This document shows, one piece after another, positions 8,710 through 19,171 of a DNA stretch of 57,187 nucleotides. The notes beneath the pieces are model-generated. The model had not been told where the DNA came from and searched no databases. It saw only the letters and a program-made list of their open reading frames with translations. The stretch covers positions 1 through 57,187 of the forward strand of contig CAWKIA010000011.1 in the NCBI GenBank assembly GCA_963849635.1. The letters run 5' to 3'. Each line of letters opens with the position of its first letter. Position 1 is the first letter of the stretch. A program made the position numbers and the translations under genes. The DNA is from CAVRUD01 sp963849635. Its GTDB lineage: Bacteria > Chloroflexota > Chloroflexia > Thermomicrobiales > UBA6265.

Positions 8710-9662
8710 GAGCTTGCGCCAATAGGACACGCTTCAGGGTCTGCGGCTGGGTCGGGTCTCCCACCGGTAGCGGGTCCACCCCTGGCGGATGAGTCGGCCG
8801 ACCGTGACGATTACCGCCGAGAAGGCGAGCCAGAACGCGATGACGGCCGCCCGACGCTCGGTGCACCAGACCAACTTCTTATGCGCATTGGTCCAGGCGT
8901 TGGTGCGCTCGACCACCCACCGCTGGCCCGCGGTGACCGGCGCTGGCTTGCCCCGCGCGGCGATCTCGGCAGCGATGCCTCGGGCCGCAAGCAGCGCGCG
9001 GGTGACCCCGGAATCGTACCCACGATCCAGGTGGACCGTGATCGGCCCACTGCCGATCTCCAGTGCGTCGAGCGTCGGTCCCAGCAGGGGCGAATCGTGC
9101 CGATTGGCCGGCGCCGCGATCCCACCGAGCGGGATGCCGGCGGCGTCTACGGCGACGGAGCGCTTGAGCCCCTGCTTGCCGCGATCCACCGGGCTGCGGC
9201 CCGCTCCCTCGCCCCCGCACGGTGCCTTGGTGATGCAGCAGTCGATGGCGATGTCGCTGAGCGCCAACCCGATCATGCGATCGTAGGCGGCGAGCACCAG
9301 CCCGTGGAGGCGGTCCATAACGCCGGCCGCGATCCACTCGTCCCGGCGCCGCCGGAGCGTGGTTGCCGAGACCGTTTCGTCGGCGATCCGGTGATAGGCG
9401 CAGCCGAAGACCAGGACCTGGACGAGTTTGTCGAAGACCACACGATCGGCGATCCGTGGGCGGTGGCAGCCGAGCGGGTGGGCCACCGGGCCGGAAGGCA
9501 GGAGGGCAGAGAACTGGTCCCAGATGGGCTCGATGATGGATGATGAGACGGCGGGCACGGGGTCGCTCCTTCACACGGAAAGCCTGAAGACCTTCCCGTA
9601 TGATTGAGCACTCCGTGCCCGCTGCCTATGCGACCCGACCGCTCACCTTTTGGCGCAGGCTC
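8710..9662 (-). mobile_element. Complete IS5-family insertion sequence (953 bp)
   Basis: Terminal inverted repeats are GAGCTTGCGCCAATAGG at the left (8710-8726) and GAGCCTGCGCCAAAAGG at the right (9646-9662, minus strand), 15 of 17 identical. A 3-bp direct repeat TTA flanks both sides (8707-8709 and 9663-9665), consistent with target duplication. The single transposase gene is intact with all three DDE residues, so the element may be active. Length, ends and transposase type fit the IS5 family. Confidence 0.9.
8734..9558 (-). CDS. IS5-family DDE transposase
   Basis: 274 residues. The N-terminal DUF4096-type region (IEPIWDQFSALLP, VVFDKLVQVLVFGCAYHRIADE) precedes the DDE catalytic domain. The first Asp is in DIAIDCC, the second in VHLDRGYDS, and the Glu is in RWVVERTNAW, with KKL following. 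The start is GTG at 9558. It lies inside the inverted repeats of the 953-bp IS. The frame is intact, unlike many neighbouring genes. Confidence 0.93.
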   Translation of the reverse strand: MPAVSSSIIEPIWDQFSALLPSGPVAHPLGCHRPRIADRVVFDKLVQVLVFGCAYHRIADETVSATTLRRRRDEWIAAGVMDRLHGLVLAAYDRMIGLALSDIAIDCCITKAPCGGEGAGRSPVDRGKQGLKRSVAVDAAGIPLGGIAAPANRHDSPLLGPTLDALEIGSGPITVHLDRGYDSGVTRALLAARGIAAEIAARGKPAPVTAGQRWVVERTNAWTNAHKKLVWCTERRAAVIAFWLAFSAVIVTVGRLIRQGWTRYRWETRPSRRP

Positions 9663-9773
9663 TTAGCCACCCCCGTTGACCACCCGCGTCGTCCGCAGCC
9701 GCACGGGGATTCGACCCAGGCGGCTGCGGACGGATGTCTCGAGGTGAGTCCGCGACCGTTCAGTGTATGGAGA

Positions 9774-10308
9774 TCAGCGGGCGAAGCGCCAGCGGGTGGC
9801 GCCATCCGGCTCACGGGCGGCAACGCCGAAGGCGGTGAGGAAGGGGAAGCGGTAGAGGTACCAGGGAGGTGGCCCGGCACTCGGGGCGCTGAACGGGGCG
9901 GTGAAGGCCGCCTTTACCGGCGCGGGCCAACCGTTCGCGTTGAAGAGGGCGGCGAGCGGTTCGAGGGTCGGCTTGTCGGTAACCCGGGCGGCCGTCCCTT
10001 CGAGGACGAGGTCGAGATCCGCCAGGCGGAACGCCAGGGTGCAGTCCGGGTTCTCGGCGAGGTTCCGCGATTTTCGCGTGCCCGGGCCGCTGATGAAGTA
10101 CAAGTCACCGTCGTACCTGCTCGCCCCGACGCCGGCGGCGTGGGGGCGACCATCGGGGCGGACCGTGCCGAGGTATCACGACGGATTCGCCCCCTGGGAT
10201 CCTGGATGACGGCTCGGCAGCGAGCAGGTCGCGGGCTCGGCTCCAGGGCAGCTCGACGTTGCCGTAGATGTCGAGGTTGGTAGTTTCAATCGGGTTGCGC
10301 TCGGGCAT
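9774..10308 (-). pseudogene. PPOX-type (pyridoxamine oxidase-like) flavin-binding protein, one frameshift
   Basis: It starts MPERNPIETTNLDIYGN at 10308 with AAGGAG 7 bp upstream. It continues after a frameshift near 10195 (CCCCCTGGG) as NPSWYLGTVRPDGRPHAAGVGA, then YFISGPGTRKSRNLAENPDCTLAF and ends RWRFAR. This is the split-barrel FMN/F420-binding fold: GTVRPDGRPH is the first strand pair and SGPGTRKSRNL the phosphate-binding turn. The specific substrate is unknown. It is divergent from the broken hydrolase gene. Confidence 0.75.
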
Positions 10309-10509
10309 AAGGGACTCCTTTCATTGGCCTGACTCCGATGAGCAACGGTTACAGGGATAGAACCCGGATCTCCGCGCTCTCCCTAATGGTCGCCTGGGGG
10401 AGGGAAAGATCGACAGCTCCACAATATCCGGCTTGTACAGGGGGATGCGCGGGTGTAGCGTGGGCGGCAGCCAGGCCGAACGCTGGCTCATTCAGGAAGG
10501 AGATGGTCC

Positions 10510-11354
10510 ATGCCAACCGCCACCGCCAACGGAGTCCGTCTCTTCTACACGATGACCAGCGACGCCGGCCCGCCGCTCGTGCTCGTCCACGGCTCGTGGA
10601 GCGACCACACCGCTTGGGACTTTGTCGTGCCCGCCCTCTCCTGACCGCTTCGTCGCTCCAGCGTCTTCGCCTACGACCGCCGGGGCCACGGCCAGAGCGA
10701 GCGCCCCCTCGGCCAAGGCAGCGCCGAAGAGGACGCAGCCGACCTGGCCGACCCTGATCGTGGGTCTGGGTCTTGCCCCCGCCCACGTCGTCGGCAACTC
10801 GTTCGGCGCCTCGATCGCGCTGCGCCTCGCGATCCGTCGGCCAGATCTGTCTTCGCAGCGTCATCCTCCACGAGCCGCCGCTCCTGGATCTGGCATTGGC
10901 CGACCCCGCGCTACGCGCACGCCGCGCGAGACATAAGGGAGCGGATCGCGGCGGTGGTTGCGCTACTGGCGGCGGGGAACAGGAAGACCGGCGCCAGCGA
11001 ATTCTTCGACACCGTCGCCTTCAGCTCCAGGGGGGTGGGCCAACTTCCCGCCCGAGATGCAACGGGGTCTCGTCGAAAACGCCCCGACCTTCCTCGACGA
11101 GGCCCGCGACCCCGAAGCCTACACGCTCGACCTCGGCGCGCTGGCCGCCTTTGGGGGACCGGTCTTGCTGACGTACGGCGATCAGAGCCTGCCTTGCTAC
11201 GCGCCGATCGTGTTCCGGGTCGTCGCCGCCCTGCCGCAGGCGTGCGACCCGGGTCATCGCCGGCGCTGGTCACGTCCCGCACCGCACCAATCCGGACGAC
11301 TACGCCGCAGCCGCCTCCTCCTTCGCCGAGGCCGCCGACGCTGGACCGCGCTGA
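10510..11354 (+). pseudogene. Alpha/beta hydrolase, shattered by several frameshifts
   Basis: Pieces in all three frames give MPTATANGVRLFYTMTSD, LVLVHGSWSDHTAW, VFAYDRRGHGQSE, AHVVGNSFGASIAL (nucleophile-elbow Ser), SVILHEPPLL, FGGPVLLTYGDQS (acid region) and VIAGAGHVPHRTNPDDYA (catalytic His). The order is that of an intact alpha/beta hydrolase. At least five indels occur within 850 bp. AAGGAG precedes the ATG at 10510. The density of breaks is higher than in nearby genes, so true decay is plausible, although catalytic motifs remain intact. Confidence 0.7.
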
Positions 11355-11728
11355 GATCTACCGGCCGCACTCAGATGCGGCGCTGCTCTGTATCCCTGTC
11401 ACGCTGATGCCATGGCCAGGGAAATGGCCGGGTGCGCTCGGTCCTCGCTGTCATCCTAGCAAACGCCATCCGGCACCGATACTGTCCGTTTGCGTTCCCA
11501 CGTCATGGCGCGAGTTGGGACATTACGGGGCACACCTCCTCATGACGTGGTTGACGTTGGTGGGTGCCATCGGTGGCCGGCGCGAGCCGCGACGACGCGG
11601 CAGCCAGGGTGCGTCGGCGGCCGTGGCCCGGCTCGAAGCGCGAGTGCGGCACGGTCTGGCGTAAGATTAGGTCCTGTCGTCCGGATTTCATTTCCAGGGG
11701 CCTCCTGGCCCCGTTGGCGAGTCGTGCC
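11355..11728. other. Intergenic region with the third copy of the dispersed repeat
   Basis: No gene is supported. The dispersed repeat lies at 11527-11569 (GGGGCACACCTCCTCATGAC, then GTGGTTGACGTTGGTGGGT). The promoter of the following regulator should be here, but no convincing -35/-10 pair was seen. Confidence 0.4.
11527..11569 (+). repeat. Dispersed repeat, copy 3
   Basis: More diverged from copies 1 and 2 but retains CACNTCCTCA, then a GTGGNTGACG core and TTGGTGGGT in the same spacing. Confidence 0.4.
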
Positions 11729-14700
11729 ATGACGCCTCCCGTCGGGCCGCTGCCCGATCATCGGGCCGATCCGCCCTGCTCGTCGGACGCGACACGAGCA
11801 GCGGCTCCTGGGCGAGCACCTGGCGGCGGCGCTGGGCGGCCAGGGGCGCCTCGTGCTCGTGGGGGGCGAAGCCGGGATCGGCAAGAGCGCGCTCGTCGCC
11901 GCCGGTGCGCGCGCGGCGGCGGCCACGGGCGCGCTCGTCCTCTCCGGCGGCTGCTACGACCTGACCGTGACGCCCCCCTACGGCCCCTGGCGGGAGCTCG
12001 CTGCCGGCTCCGGCCCGCGGCCGGCCTGCCCGCCGCTGCCGGGCGTCCTCGCCGGCGACGAACGGGACGCGGACGGGCGGCCAGGCGCGCTCTTCGCCCA
12101 GGTGCGGGCATTCCTGGCGTCGGTGGCCGCGGCCCGGCCGGTGACGGTCGTGCTGGAGGACCTGCACTGGGCGGACCCGGCCACCTCGACCTCCTCCGGT
12201 TCGTCGCCCGCCATGCTGGCGACCGTCCCGCTCCTGCTCGTCGCCACCTACCGCGCCGACGAACTGACCCGCCACCACCCGCTCTACCAGCTGCTGCCCG
12301 TCCTCGTGCGCGAGGCGCGGGCGGAACGGCTCGACCTGCGGCGGTTGGACGAGGCCGCCGTGCGCGGGCTGGTCGCGGCGCGCTACCCCGCTGCCGGAGC
12401 CCGCGCCGCCCGGCTCGTCGCCCACCTCCAGGCCTACGCCGAGGGCAACCCTTTTACGTCCGCGAGCTCCTCCGGGCGCTGGAGGAGGAGGGCACGCTGC
12501 GGCCGACGGTGACGGCTGGGCCTTGGGGACCTGGCACGGGCGCGCGTGCCCCAATTGCTGCGCCAGGTGATCGACGGGCGCGTGGCGCGGCTCGGCGAGG
12601 AGACGCGGGAGCCCTGGCCGTGATGGCGGTGATCGGGCAGGAGGTGCCGCTGGACGTCTGGGGCGCGGTCGCCGCGCGGGCAGAGGAGGACCTCGTCGGC
12701 GTGGTCGAGCGGGCGGTCGAGGCGCATCTCGTCGAGGCCGGCGGCGAGGGGCGAGCGTCCGCTTCAGCCACGCGCTGATCCGGGAAGCGCTCTACGAAGG
12801 CGTCCTGCCGCCACGGCGGCGAATCTGGCACCGTCGCATCGGAGAGGTGCTGGCGGCCGAGCCGGGCGCCGATCCCGACGCGGTGGCCCACCACTTCGGG
12901 CAGGCGGGCGACGAGCGGGCCACGGAGTGGCTGCTGCGGGCGGGGGAGCGGGCGCAACGGGCCTTCGCCTGGCGGACGGCCGCCGAGCGCTATGAGACGG
13001 TCGCGTCATCGCTCGAAGGGAAACGGGACGCGCCGGCGAGCGGGGTTGGCTGCTCTACCGCATCGGCCGCCTGCTGCGCTGAACCGACGCTGCCAGGGCG
13101 CACACGTACCTGGAGGAGGCGGACGGGTTGCCGTGGCGGTCGCGGATCCGGTTCTGGCTGCCTATGCGCTGGTTGACGGAGGCATGCTGCGCTGCTTCCA
13201 GGGCGACCTCCGCCGTGGGTTGGACGAAATGGAGGCCGGCATCGAGGCGCTCGACGCGCTGCCGCCCGACCACGCCGCGACCCGGACGGCAATCCCCGCC
13301 CGGGTCGCGGATTCCTTGCCCGCCGCGGCGCGGGCAGACTCGTCCGCGCCGCCGTCCGGCGTAAATCCGCGTCGGGGCGCTCTGGTCGTCTGGCTGGTGA
13401 CCGTGGGGTTACGCCGAAGCGCGGACGATGGCGGAGACCTACCTGGACGAGATCGCCGCGGTCGCACAGCTCGACGATCTCGAACTGGGGTCCGCCGGCG
13501 ACGCCCATCTCGGGCTGGGGGAGGTTTATGCGGTGCTCGGCCAGCCCGACGCCGCGCGGAAACGTCTCGAGTTCGCTCGCGCGGCCCATGGCGCTACCGG
13601 CAACCATGGAATGGTCGGCTTAGCCTTGGCGACTGAGCTGGTTGAGGTCATGCTCCCTTACCGGACGACCCACCTGGAAGAGCGGCGGCAGCTAAAGGCC
13701 GAGGCCGAGCTGTCCTGGGCGCGGATGAGCGACGCGCACGCCACCGGAGGATTGCCACACCTGACATGCTCCGGCCAATTCGTGGAGCTCTTGCTGCTCG
13801 AAGGGATCTGGGTCGACGCCCGCGAGCTGGAGGGCGCGGCCCGCTCCAGCCGCTCCCGTACTGTCTTCACATGGTGGCGTGTCATCGCCGGACTTGGTGC
13901 GCTGGCCCGTTACCAGGGCATGTCCACGTTGGCCTGGGAGCTTGTGCGCGAGGCGCTGCCGGACGGACCGACGACGGAACCGGGCGGGACCTACTTTCTC
14001 TCGACCCTCGGCCTGCAGCGTCTGGCCGCCGAGCTGGCGCTCGACGCCGGCGACCTCGGGCTGGCCCGTGCCTGGATCGAGGCGCACGACCGGTGGTTGA
14101 CTTGGGGCGGAAGCATCCTCGGCCAGGCCGAAGGTCGTCTCCTCTGGGCGCGATACCGTCGCCTGGCCGGGGAACCCAGCTTGGCGCGGGAGCACGCCGA
14201 GGAGGCGCTGGCCCGTGCGGATGCGCCCGCTCAACCGTTGGCACGCCTGGCCGCGCAGCGCTTCCTCGGTGAGCTCGCGACCGAGGAGGGCCGACTCGCC
14301 GACGCCGGCAGCACCTGGGCGACGCCCTGGCGTTGGCCGAGGCCTGTGCCGCTCCATTTGAGCGCGCCCGGACCCTGCTGGCGATGGCCGAGTGCCGTGC
14401 GGCAAACGGCGACATCGGCGAAGCGCGTGCCCTCTTGGACGAAGTCCGCGCGACCTGCACCCCGTTGGGCGCCGCGCCGACGCTCGCGCGGGCCGATGCC
14501 CTGGCGACGAACCTCACCAGCGCGCCGGTGGCCGTGGCCGACCACCGAGCTGGTCTGAGCGCGCGCGAGCTCGAGGTGCTGCGGCTCGTGGCCGAGGGCC
14601 TGACCGACGCCGAGGCCGCGGCGCGCCTGTCGATCAGCCCGCGGACGGTCGGGCAGCACCTCCGCTCGATCTACAACAAGCTCGGTGTCTCCTCGCGCAC

Positions 14701-14740
14701 GGCGGCCACCCGCGTCGCCGTCGAGGGCCGCCTGCTCTGA
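11729..14740 (+). pseudogene. MalT/LuxR-type STAND ATPase regulator, many frameshifts
   Basis: Joining frames gives a protein of about 1000 residues, the normal length for this family of large ATP-binding LuxR regulators. Visible parts are LVGRD, the Walker A region LVLVGGEAGIGKSALV, LSGGCYDL, PPYGPWREL, Walker B VVLEDLHWADPAT, LLLVATYRADEL, HALIREALYEGVLPPRRR, a long TPR-like helical region and a C-terminal LuxR HTH (GLSARELEVLRLVAEGLTD, ISPRTVGQHLRSIYNKLGV). At least eight indels are needed. The region 13428-14310 and the HTH are each long uninterrupted stretches. A MID gene follows directly, as behind two other regulators in the window. Confidence 0.75.
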
Positions 14741-14751
14741 TCGCCCGACGA

Positions 14752-14810
14752 GATTGCGTACGGAGGTCCCCGCGCCGCCGCCCGCCGATTGGGCCGCTGC
14801 GTACGCAATC
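14752..14810 (+). terminator. Long-armed hairpin after the regulator
   Basis: GATTGCGTACG (14752-14762) is the exact complement of CGTACGCAATC (14800-14810), with a GC-rich 37-base loop. It lies 12 bp after the regulator stop and before the MID gene. It lacks a T run, so it could be an attenuator or a processing site. Confidence 0.45.
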
Positions 14811-14939
14811 GAGCGCCCCGGCCGGGTCCCCAACCCGCCCGGGGAATGCGCTGTCCTCACGATGCGGAGCCGACCGACGCACCCGTACCGTGTGGCCAAC
14901 GACGGACGACGCAGATCGACACGGCGAAAGGAGCCTCCG

Positions 14940-15158
14940 ATGATTGACGTGACGCCGCTGGACGTTCGGTTCGCGGAGCACGAGCGGCGGGTCGACCGGG
15001 TCAACCGGGACGGGTGGACGCGGGGGGTGCCCGCGGCTGGACCCTCGTTCCGCGCGCGGCTGGCCCAGGCGCTGCTCCTGCGCGTCGGTCGACCGGGGCG
15101 GCCGACCCGTCCCGCGGGCCAGGTCGCGGCGCTGCCCGCCGGCCGAGGGCTGACCTAG
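14940..15158 (+). CDS. Small MID-family protein of unknown function
   Basis: 72 residues: MIDVTPLDVRFAEHERRVD then RVNRDGW, followed by an Arg/Ala/Pro-rich tail. AAAGGAG precedes the ATG. The N-terminal charged amphipathic helix (LD-R-AEH-RR--R-N) is shared with the product of the gene at 52412-52675, which also lies directly behind a MalT/LuxR regulator. A third short version lies at 46377-46451. The function is unknown. Conserved position behind the regulator suggests a partner or peptide product. Confidence 0.6.
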   Translation: MIDVTPLDVRFAEHERRVDRVNRDGWTRGVPAAGPSFRARLAQALLLRVGRPGRPTRPAGQVAALPAGRGLT

Positions 15159-15415
15159 TGCATGACCAGGAGACATCTTCGGGCATCGCGTCGAACGGTC
15201 GGCTGGTCGAAGCCTGCCGGGCGCCCCATCAGCCTCTCCGGTATCGCGATAAATCGTGCCCGAACAGCTTCCCTGATCGTGCACCAGGAGTGGTTCGCCA
15301 CCGCTGACGCCCCGAATACCGCGGTATATACTCGCCTCACTTTCCGATAGCATCACTCAGAGTGCGCACCGACCCACCCGTTCGCCAATTGCGGGAGGAC
15401 AAGGAGGCCAACCAC

Positions 15416-16088
15416 ATGCCCACGGCAGAGCACGCACCGACGACATCCGGCGAGGACCTGATCGCGCGGTTGCGTACCCATCAGGTGACCACGATCGCCG
15501 AACTCCACGCCATCAATGGCGAGCCGCAGCAGAGGTTCTTGGAGAAACACACCAGCTACCTCACCCCGCTCCTCGAACGGTTCATCACCGCCGCCCCCTT
15601 CTTCCTGATCGCGACCGCGGACGCCGACGGCAACTGCGACGTCTCGCCAAAGGGCGACCCCGCCGGCGGCGTCCGCATCCTCGACCGCCGGACCATCGCC
15701 ATCCCCGATCGCCTTGGCAACCGGCGCGCCGACGGGCACCGGAACATCATCACCAATCCCCACATCGGTCTCATCTTCATGATCCCGCCAGTGGACGAGA
15801 CGGTCCGCGTCAACGGTCGCGCCTTCCTCACCGCCGATCCCGACCTCCTCGAAACGATGAAGGTGAAGGACCGGCCTCCGAAACTCGGCCACCATCGTCG
15901 AGATCGACGAGGTCTACATGCACTGCGCGCGGGCGATCCTCCGCTCCATTCTCTGGAAACCGGAAAAATGGCCCGATCCGGACACCATCCCCACCATGGG
16001 CGCCATCAGCTGCGAGCAGAAGGACCTCCAGCCGCCCGACGAATCGCAGGGCAAACGGCAGGAAGAATACCGATCCACGCTGTACTGA
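15416..16088 (+). pseudogene. FMN-dependent PPOX-type flavoprotein (MSMEG_1061-like), one frameshift
   Basis: The N-terminal part reads to about residue 155: FLIATADADGNCDVSPKGDPAG, then ILDRRTIAIPDRLGNRRADG, NPHIGLIFMIP and DETVRVNGRA, all hallmarks of this PPOX subfamily. After a frameshift near 15885 it continues VEIDEVYMHCARAILRS, LWKPEKWPD and ends EEYRSTLY at 16088. Extending to C-terminal conserved residues in a second frame indicates a single indel. The probable role is flavin-dependent redox chemistry; the substrate is unknown. A 12-bp palindrome ATACCGCGGTAT lies upstream at 15316-15327. Confidence 0.75.
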
Positions 16089-16393
16089 TCGCCCGCATCG
16101 ATCAATGCAGACCGCCCTGCGCCCTCCCGACCCTGGTCGCGGACACCATTGGCCCGGCCGATTGCCCGTCCTGAAATTGGCGGAAATGGTCGACCAGGGG
16201 AGGGAGAGATCGACAGGGGGATGGAACAGGCGTCCGGGGCTGAGGGGGGCAGCAAGATCAAGACCAAGACGCGAGTCGCCACCGGCACCGGGGTCATGGG
16301 TGGCGTCCATGACCCCGGTCGGCCGGAGGCAAGGCGGCCATCGGCGGGCGCTACCCGCTGCGCACAACCGTGCTGGGCGCCGCGTCAGGTGTT
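16089..16393. other. Intergenic region between convergent genes
   Basis: Non-coding. It contains a 32-bp segment (16185-16216, AATGGTCGACCAGGGGAGGG and following) that resembles 10385-10416, also next to a PPOX-type gene. No intrinsic terminator with a T run was seen. Confidence 0.35.
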
Positions 16394-18041
16394 CTAGATT
16401 GGCGGGATTGAAACGCAGATGCCGTTGGTGCATACCTCTCCGTCGTCGCAGGGATCGTTACAGCGGCCGCAATGACGTTCGTCGTCCAGGATGTTGGTCT
16501 CGCAGCCGTTGAAGGGATTGAAGTCGCGATCGGCGAAGCTGAAGTCGCAGGAGACGATCGTGCACTCTCCGTCGACGCATGCCGCGGTCGCGTGGAACAG
16601 CGGCAGGCAAAGTTGCACGAAGCCGCAGTGGTTGACGTCGCGTCATGGTGTCGACGCAGAAGTCGTTGCAGATTCGTGGCTGGGCGATGCAACCGCACGA
16701 CCCGTCGAGGCAGACCTGATCGACCCGGGCATACCGCCCCATTGTCGACCGTGCCGTCGCAGTCGTCGTCGAGACCGTTGCAGGTCTCGGTAGTCGGGTG
16801 GCACCTCGCCGACGCAGGTGCCGTAGGCGGTCCCTTGGGCGTTGCACGTCTGGGTTCCAGCGAGACAGATCCCGACGTTCTGGGTGCCCGCCGGTCCGGT
16901 AGTAGCAGGCCTCGGTGCTGCCGGGGGCGCAGAAGGGCGGCGGCGGTCGTGGTCGTGGTGGTTGGCGCCTGGGTCGTCGTCGTGGTGGTCGTCGTCGGCT
17001 GCTGTGCGGGGCACGGGGCCGCACAGAAGCGACCCTCGGTATTCGGGCAGGTATTGCAGCCCGGACCGCCGGGGTTGCATACGGCCCCCTCCGCCCCCAA
17101 GAAGGTGACGCACTCGGCGTCAGTGGTGCAGTTGCGGCACGCGAGGGTACCCGCGCAAATCGTTCCGCCACTGAGTCCCGCCACGCAGACGCAGTTGACG
17201 ATGCTGTTGCAACTTACTTCGCCCACGGTGCACAAGTCAGCCCCGGCAGGGCAGGTGCCTTGGAAGGGCGGCGCGGTGGTCGTCGTCGTGGTCGTCGTGG
17301 TGGTCGTCGGCGCCTGAGTGGTGGTCGTGGTCGTCGGGACCGCGGTCGTGGTCGTGGTCGGTGCGATGGTCGGTCGGTGCGATCGCCTGGGTCGTCGTCG
17401 TGGTCGGCGCCTGAGTCGTCGTGGTTGTCGTCGTCGTGGTAGTCGGTGCCACGGTCGTCGTGGTCGTCGTCGTCGGTGCGATCGTCGTGGTAGTGGACGT
17501 GGTGGTTGGCGCCTGAGTTGTCGTGGATGTCGTCGTCGTGGTCGTCGGCGCGACGGTCGTCGTGGTGGTCGTTGTTGGCGCCTGAGTGGTCGTACTGGTC
17601 GTCGTGGTCGTTGTCGGCTGCTGCGTCGTGGTGGTAGTGGTGGTCGGTGCGACCGTTGTCGTGGTAGAGGTCGGCGCAGCCGTCGTCGTTGGCGCTCGCG
17701 GTGGTCGGTGGTCGGCCGACGTGGTTGTCGTGGTCGGTGCGGCCGTCGTGGTGGCGTGGTCGCTCCCGGGCCGACGACGGTGCCGGGGCGGTGCAGTCCT
17801 GCGGGGGGCGGCAGCGGGAGTTGCCGTTGCGGTAGACGCAGCAGACGCAACCCGGCTTGCACACGCCGGGGTTGGCGGCGCAGACCACGTTGCCGCAGAA
17901 CGCCTGCGAGACCTGGGCCGCGGCCGAACCGCGGAGCCCGAGCGCCCCGAGCAGCCCCGCGGCGATCCCCTTGAGCGCCCCGCGCCGCGACATCCCGGTC
18001 GCTAGCTTCCGCGAAAGGTCGTCGAAGCGGTTCCCGTCCAT
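16394..18041 (-). pseudogene. Exported Cys-rich protein with Thr/Pro repeats and MopE-like metal-binding motif, frameshifted
   Basis: It starts MDGNRFDDLSRKLATGMSRRGALKG, a Tat signal ending at SAAAQ. Next come a Cys-rich knot (FCGNVVCAANPGVCKPGCVC then CVYRNGNSRCRPPQDC), a long Thr/Pro mucin-like stalk with (T)n-Q/V-AP repeats, another Cys cluster (CNTCPNTEGRFC), a second Thr stalk, ETCNGLDDDCDGTVDNGAVC (the putative metal-binding motif of MopE-type proteins), and a final CETN-x-C-G-x-C repeat ending CVSIPPI. Frame changes occur near 17760, within the repeats and near 16930, 16800 and 16645. Repeat DNA makes indels likely, by slippage or by sequencing. A paralogue with an intact frame lies at 24949-25812. 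Confidence 0.75.
17240..17765 (-). repeat. Thr/Pro-coding tandem repeat region
   Basis: About 0.5 kb of imperfect GTCGTCGTGGT-type repeats encodes the Thr-rich stalk of the Cys-rich exoprotein (read on the minus strand as ACN codons broken by Ala-Pro pairs). The reading frame is lost in places. A similar array lies at about 25235-25545. Confidence 0.75.
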
Positions 18042-18319
18042 GCCCACACCCCTTCGCACACCGCACCAGGAGTCGCCAGGATGCAACTCCCATTGGCCTT
18101 CGGAGGATGGGCACACAAGACCGCGACGCGGCGCATGCGTTTCCGACCGCCAAACCGACCGCTGTCTTCTTTTACCGTGCCTCGATCTTAGGTGGGGCGC
18201 GATGGTCCGTCAAGCGTTCGCCGATGCAGCGTTTTTGCCGAATTGAAATAAGACCATTGCCGTCAATACGTATCTATCTTCGGGAAGCCAGCCAAGAGAC
18301 GCTTGACCCATTCGGGCTA

Positions 18320-19171
18320 TTACCGGGCGGGCGTCCGCCAGATGATGACGTCGGTGTCTGGGGGTTGCTCGGAGAAGCGGCCGGCGTCGGCGGCGTCCTC
18401 GAGCATGCGGCGGAGGTCGGCCTCGAAGGCGGGGCCGCGCTCAGCGAAGAGGTGGGGGGCGGAGCCAGAGAGAGACCAGGTCCAGGCGACGATATCGTCC
18501 ACCGTGCGGACCAGGGGCGGCCCGGCGGGGACGCGGACGCGCTGAGGCGGGTCGTAGCCGGCGTCGTGGAGGACGGCCTGCTCGTCGCCGGGGGTGCCGT
18601 GGTGCAGAAATCCCTGGCCGGCCCGGCGGACGGGGCCAAGGTAGGACCGGATCAACTCTTCGACGGCAGGGTAGGGCGGGGCGGGGTAGGGCAAGGAGCG
18701 GCCGGAGAGATCGATCGGCTCCTTGACGTCGGAGACCTGGACGAAGGCGCCGCCGGGGACCAGCATGCCGCGCATCATGGTGGCGACGCGGGGGCGGTCC
18801 ATCCAGTGGAACGACTGGGCGAAGGTGGCCACGTGAACGGGCGGGACGTCGCCGAGGCGAGCGGGCAGATCCTCGGCGAGGGCCTGAAGCCAGGTGATGT
18901 TGGCGATGCCGGCGGCGTCTGCCCGGCGGGCGCCTTCTGCAACCATGCCGGCATCGGGGTCGACGCCGATCACCGTGGCAAACAGGGGCGCGAGCGTGAG
19001 GGTGATGATGCCCGGGCCGCAGCCGACGTCGATCAGGCGGCCGCTACCGTCGAGATCCAGGGCCGCGCGGAAGGCATCCGCCAGCCCGGGAGCATAGGGC
19101 AGGCGGCCGCGCTCGTAGAAGGGCGCGCTGCCCAGAAAGAGCGTCTCGTCCCATTCCCAACCGATGGGCAT
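18320..19171 (-). CDS. Class I SAM-dependent methyltransferase
   Basis: 283 residues, intact. Motif I GRLIDVGCGPGIITLTLA binds SAM; VIGVDPDAGMVAEGARRA is the acidic strand-2 motif; LQALAEDLP and VATFAQSFHWMDRP correspond to motifs II/III, as in methyltransferase domain 11/25 proteins. The C-terminal half probably forms the substrate pocket; the substrate is unknown. AGGAG lies shortly before the ATG. No frameshifts. Confidence 0.85.
   Translation of the reverse strand: MPIGWEWDETLFLGSAPFYERGRLPYAPGLADAFRAALDLDGSGRLIDVGCGPGIITLTLAPLFATVIGVDPDAGMVAEGARRADAAGIANITWLQALAEDLPARLGDVPPVHVATFAQSFHWMDRPRVATMMRGMLVPGGAFVQVSDVKEPIDLSGRSLPYPAPPYPAVEELIRSYLGPVRRAGQGFLHHGTPGDEQAVLHDAGYDPPQRVRVPAGPPLVRTVDDIVAWTWSLSGSAPHLFAERGPAFEADLRRMLEDAADAGRFSEQPPDTDVIIWRTPAR

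Noticed and set aside
17240..17765. Regular repeats suggesting a CRISPR array
   Set aside because: Repeats are short, contiguous and translate to Thr/Pro on the minus strand. There are no unique spacers.
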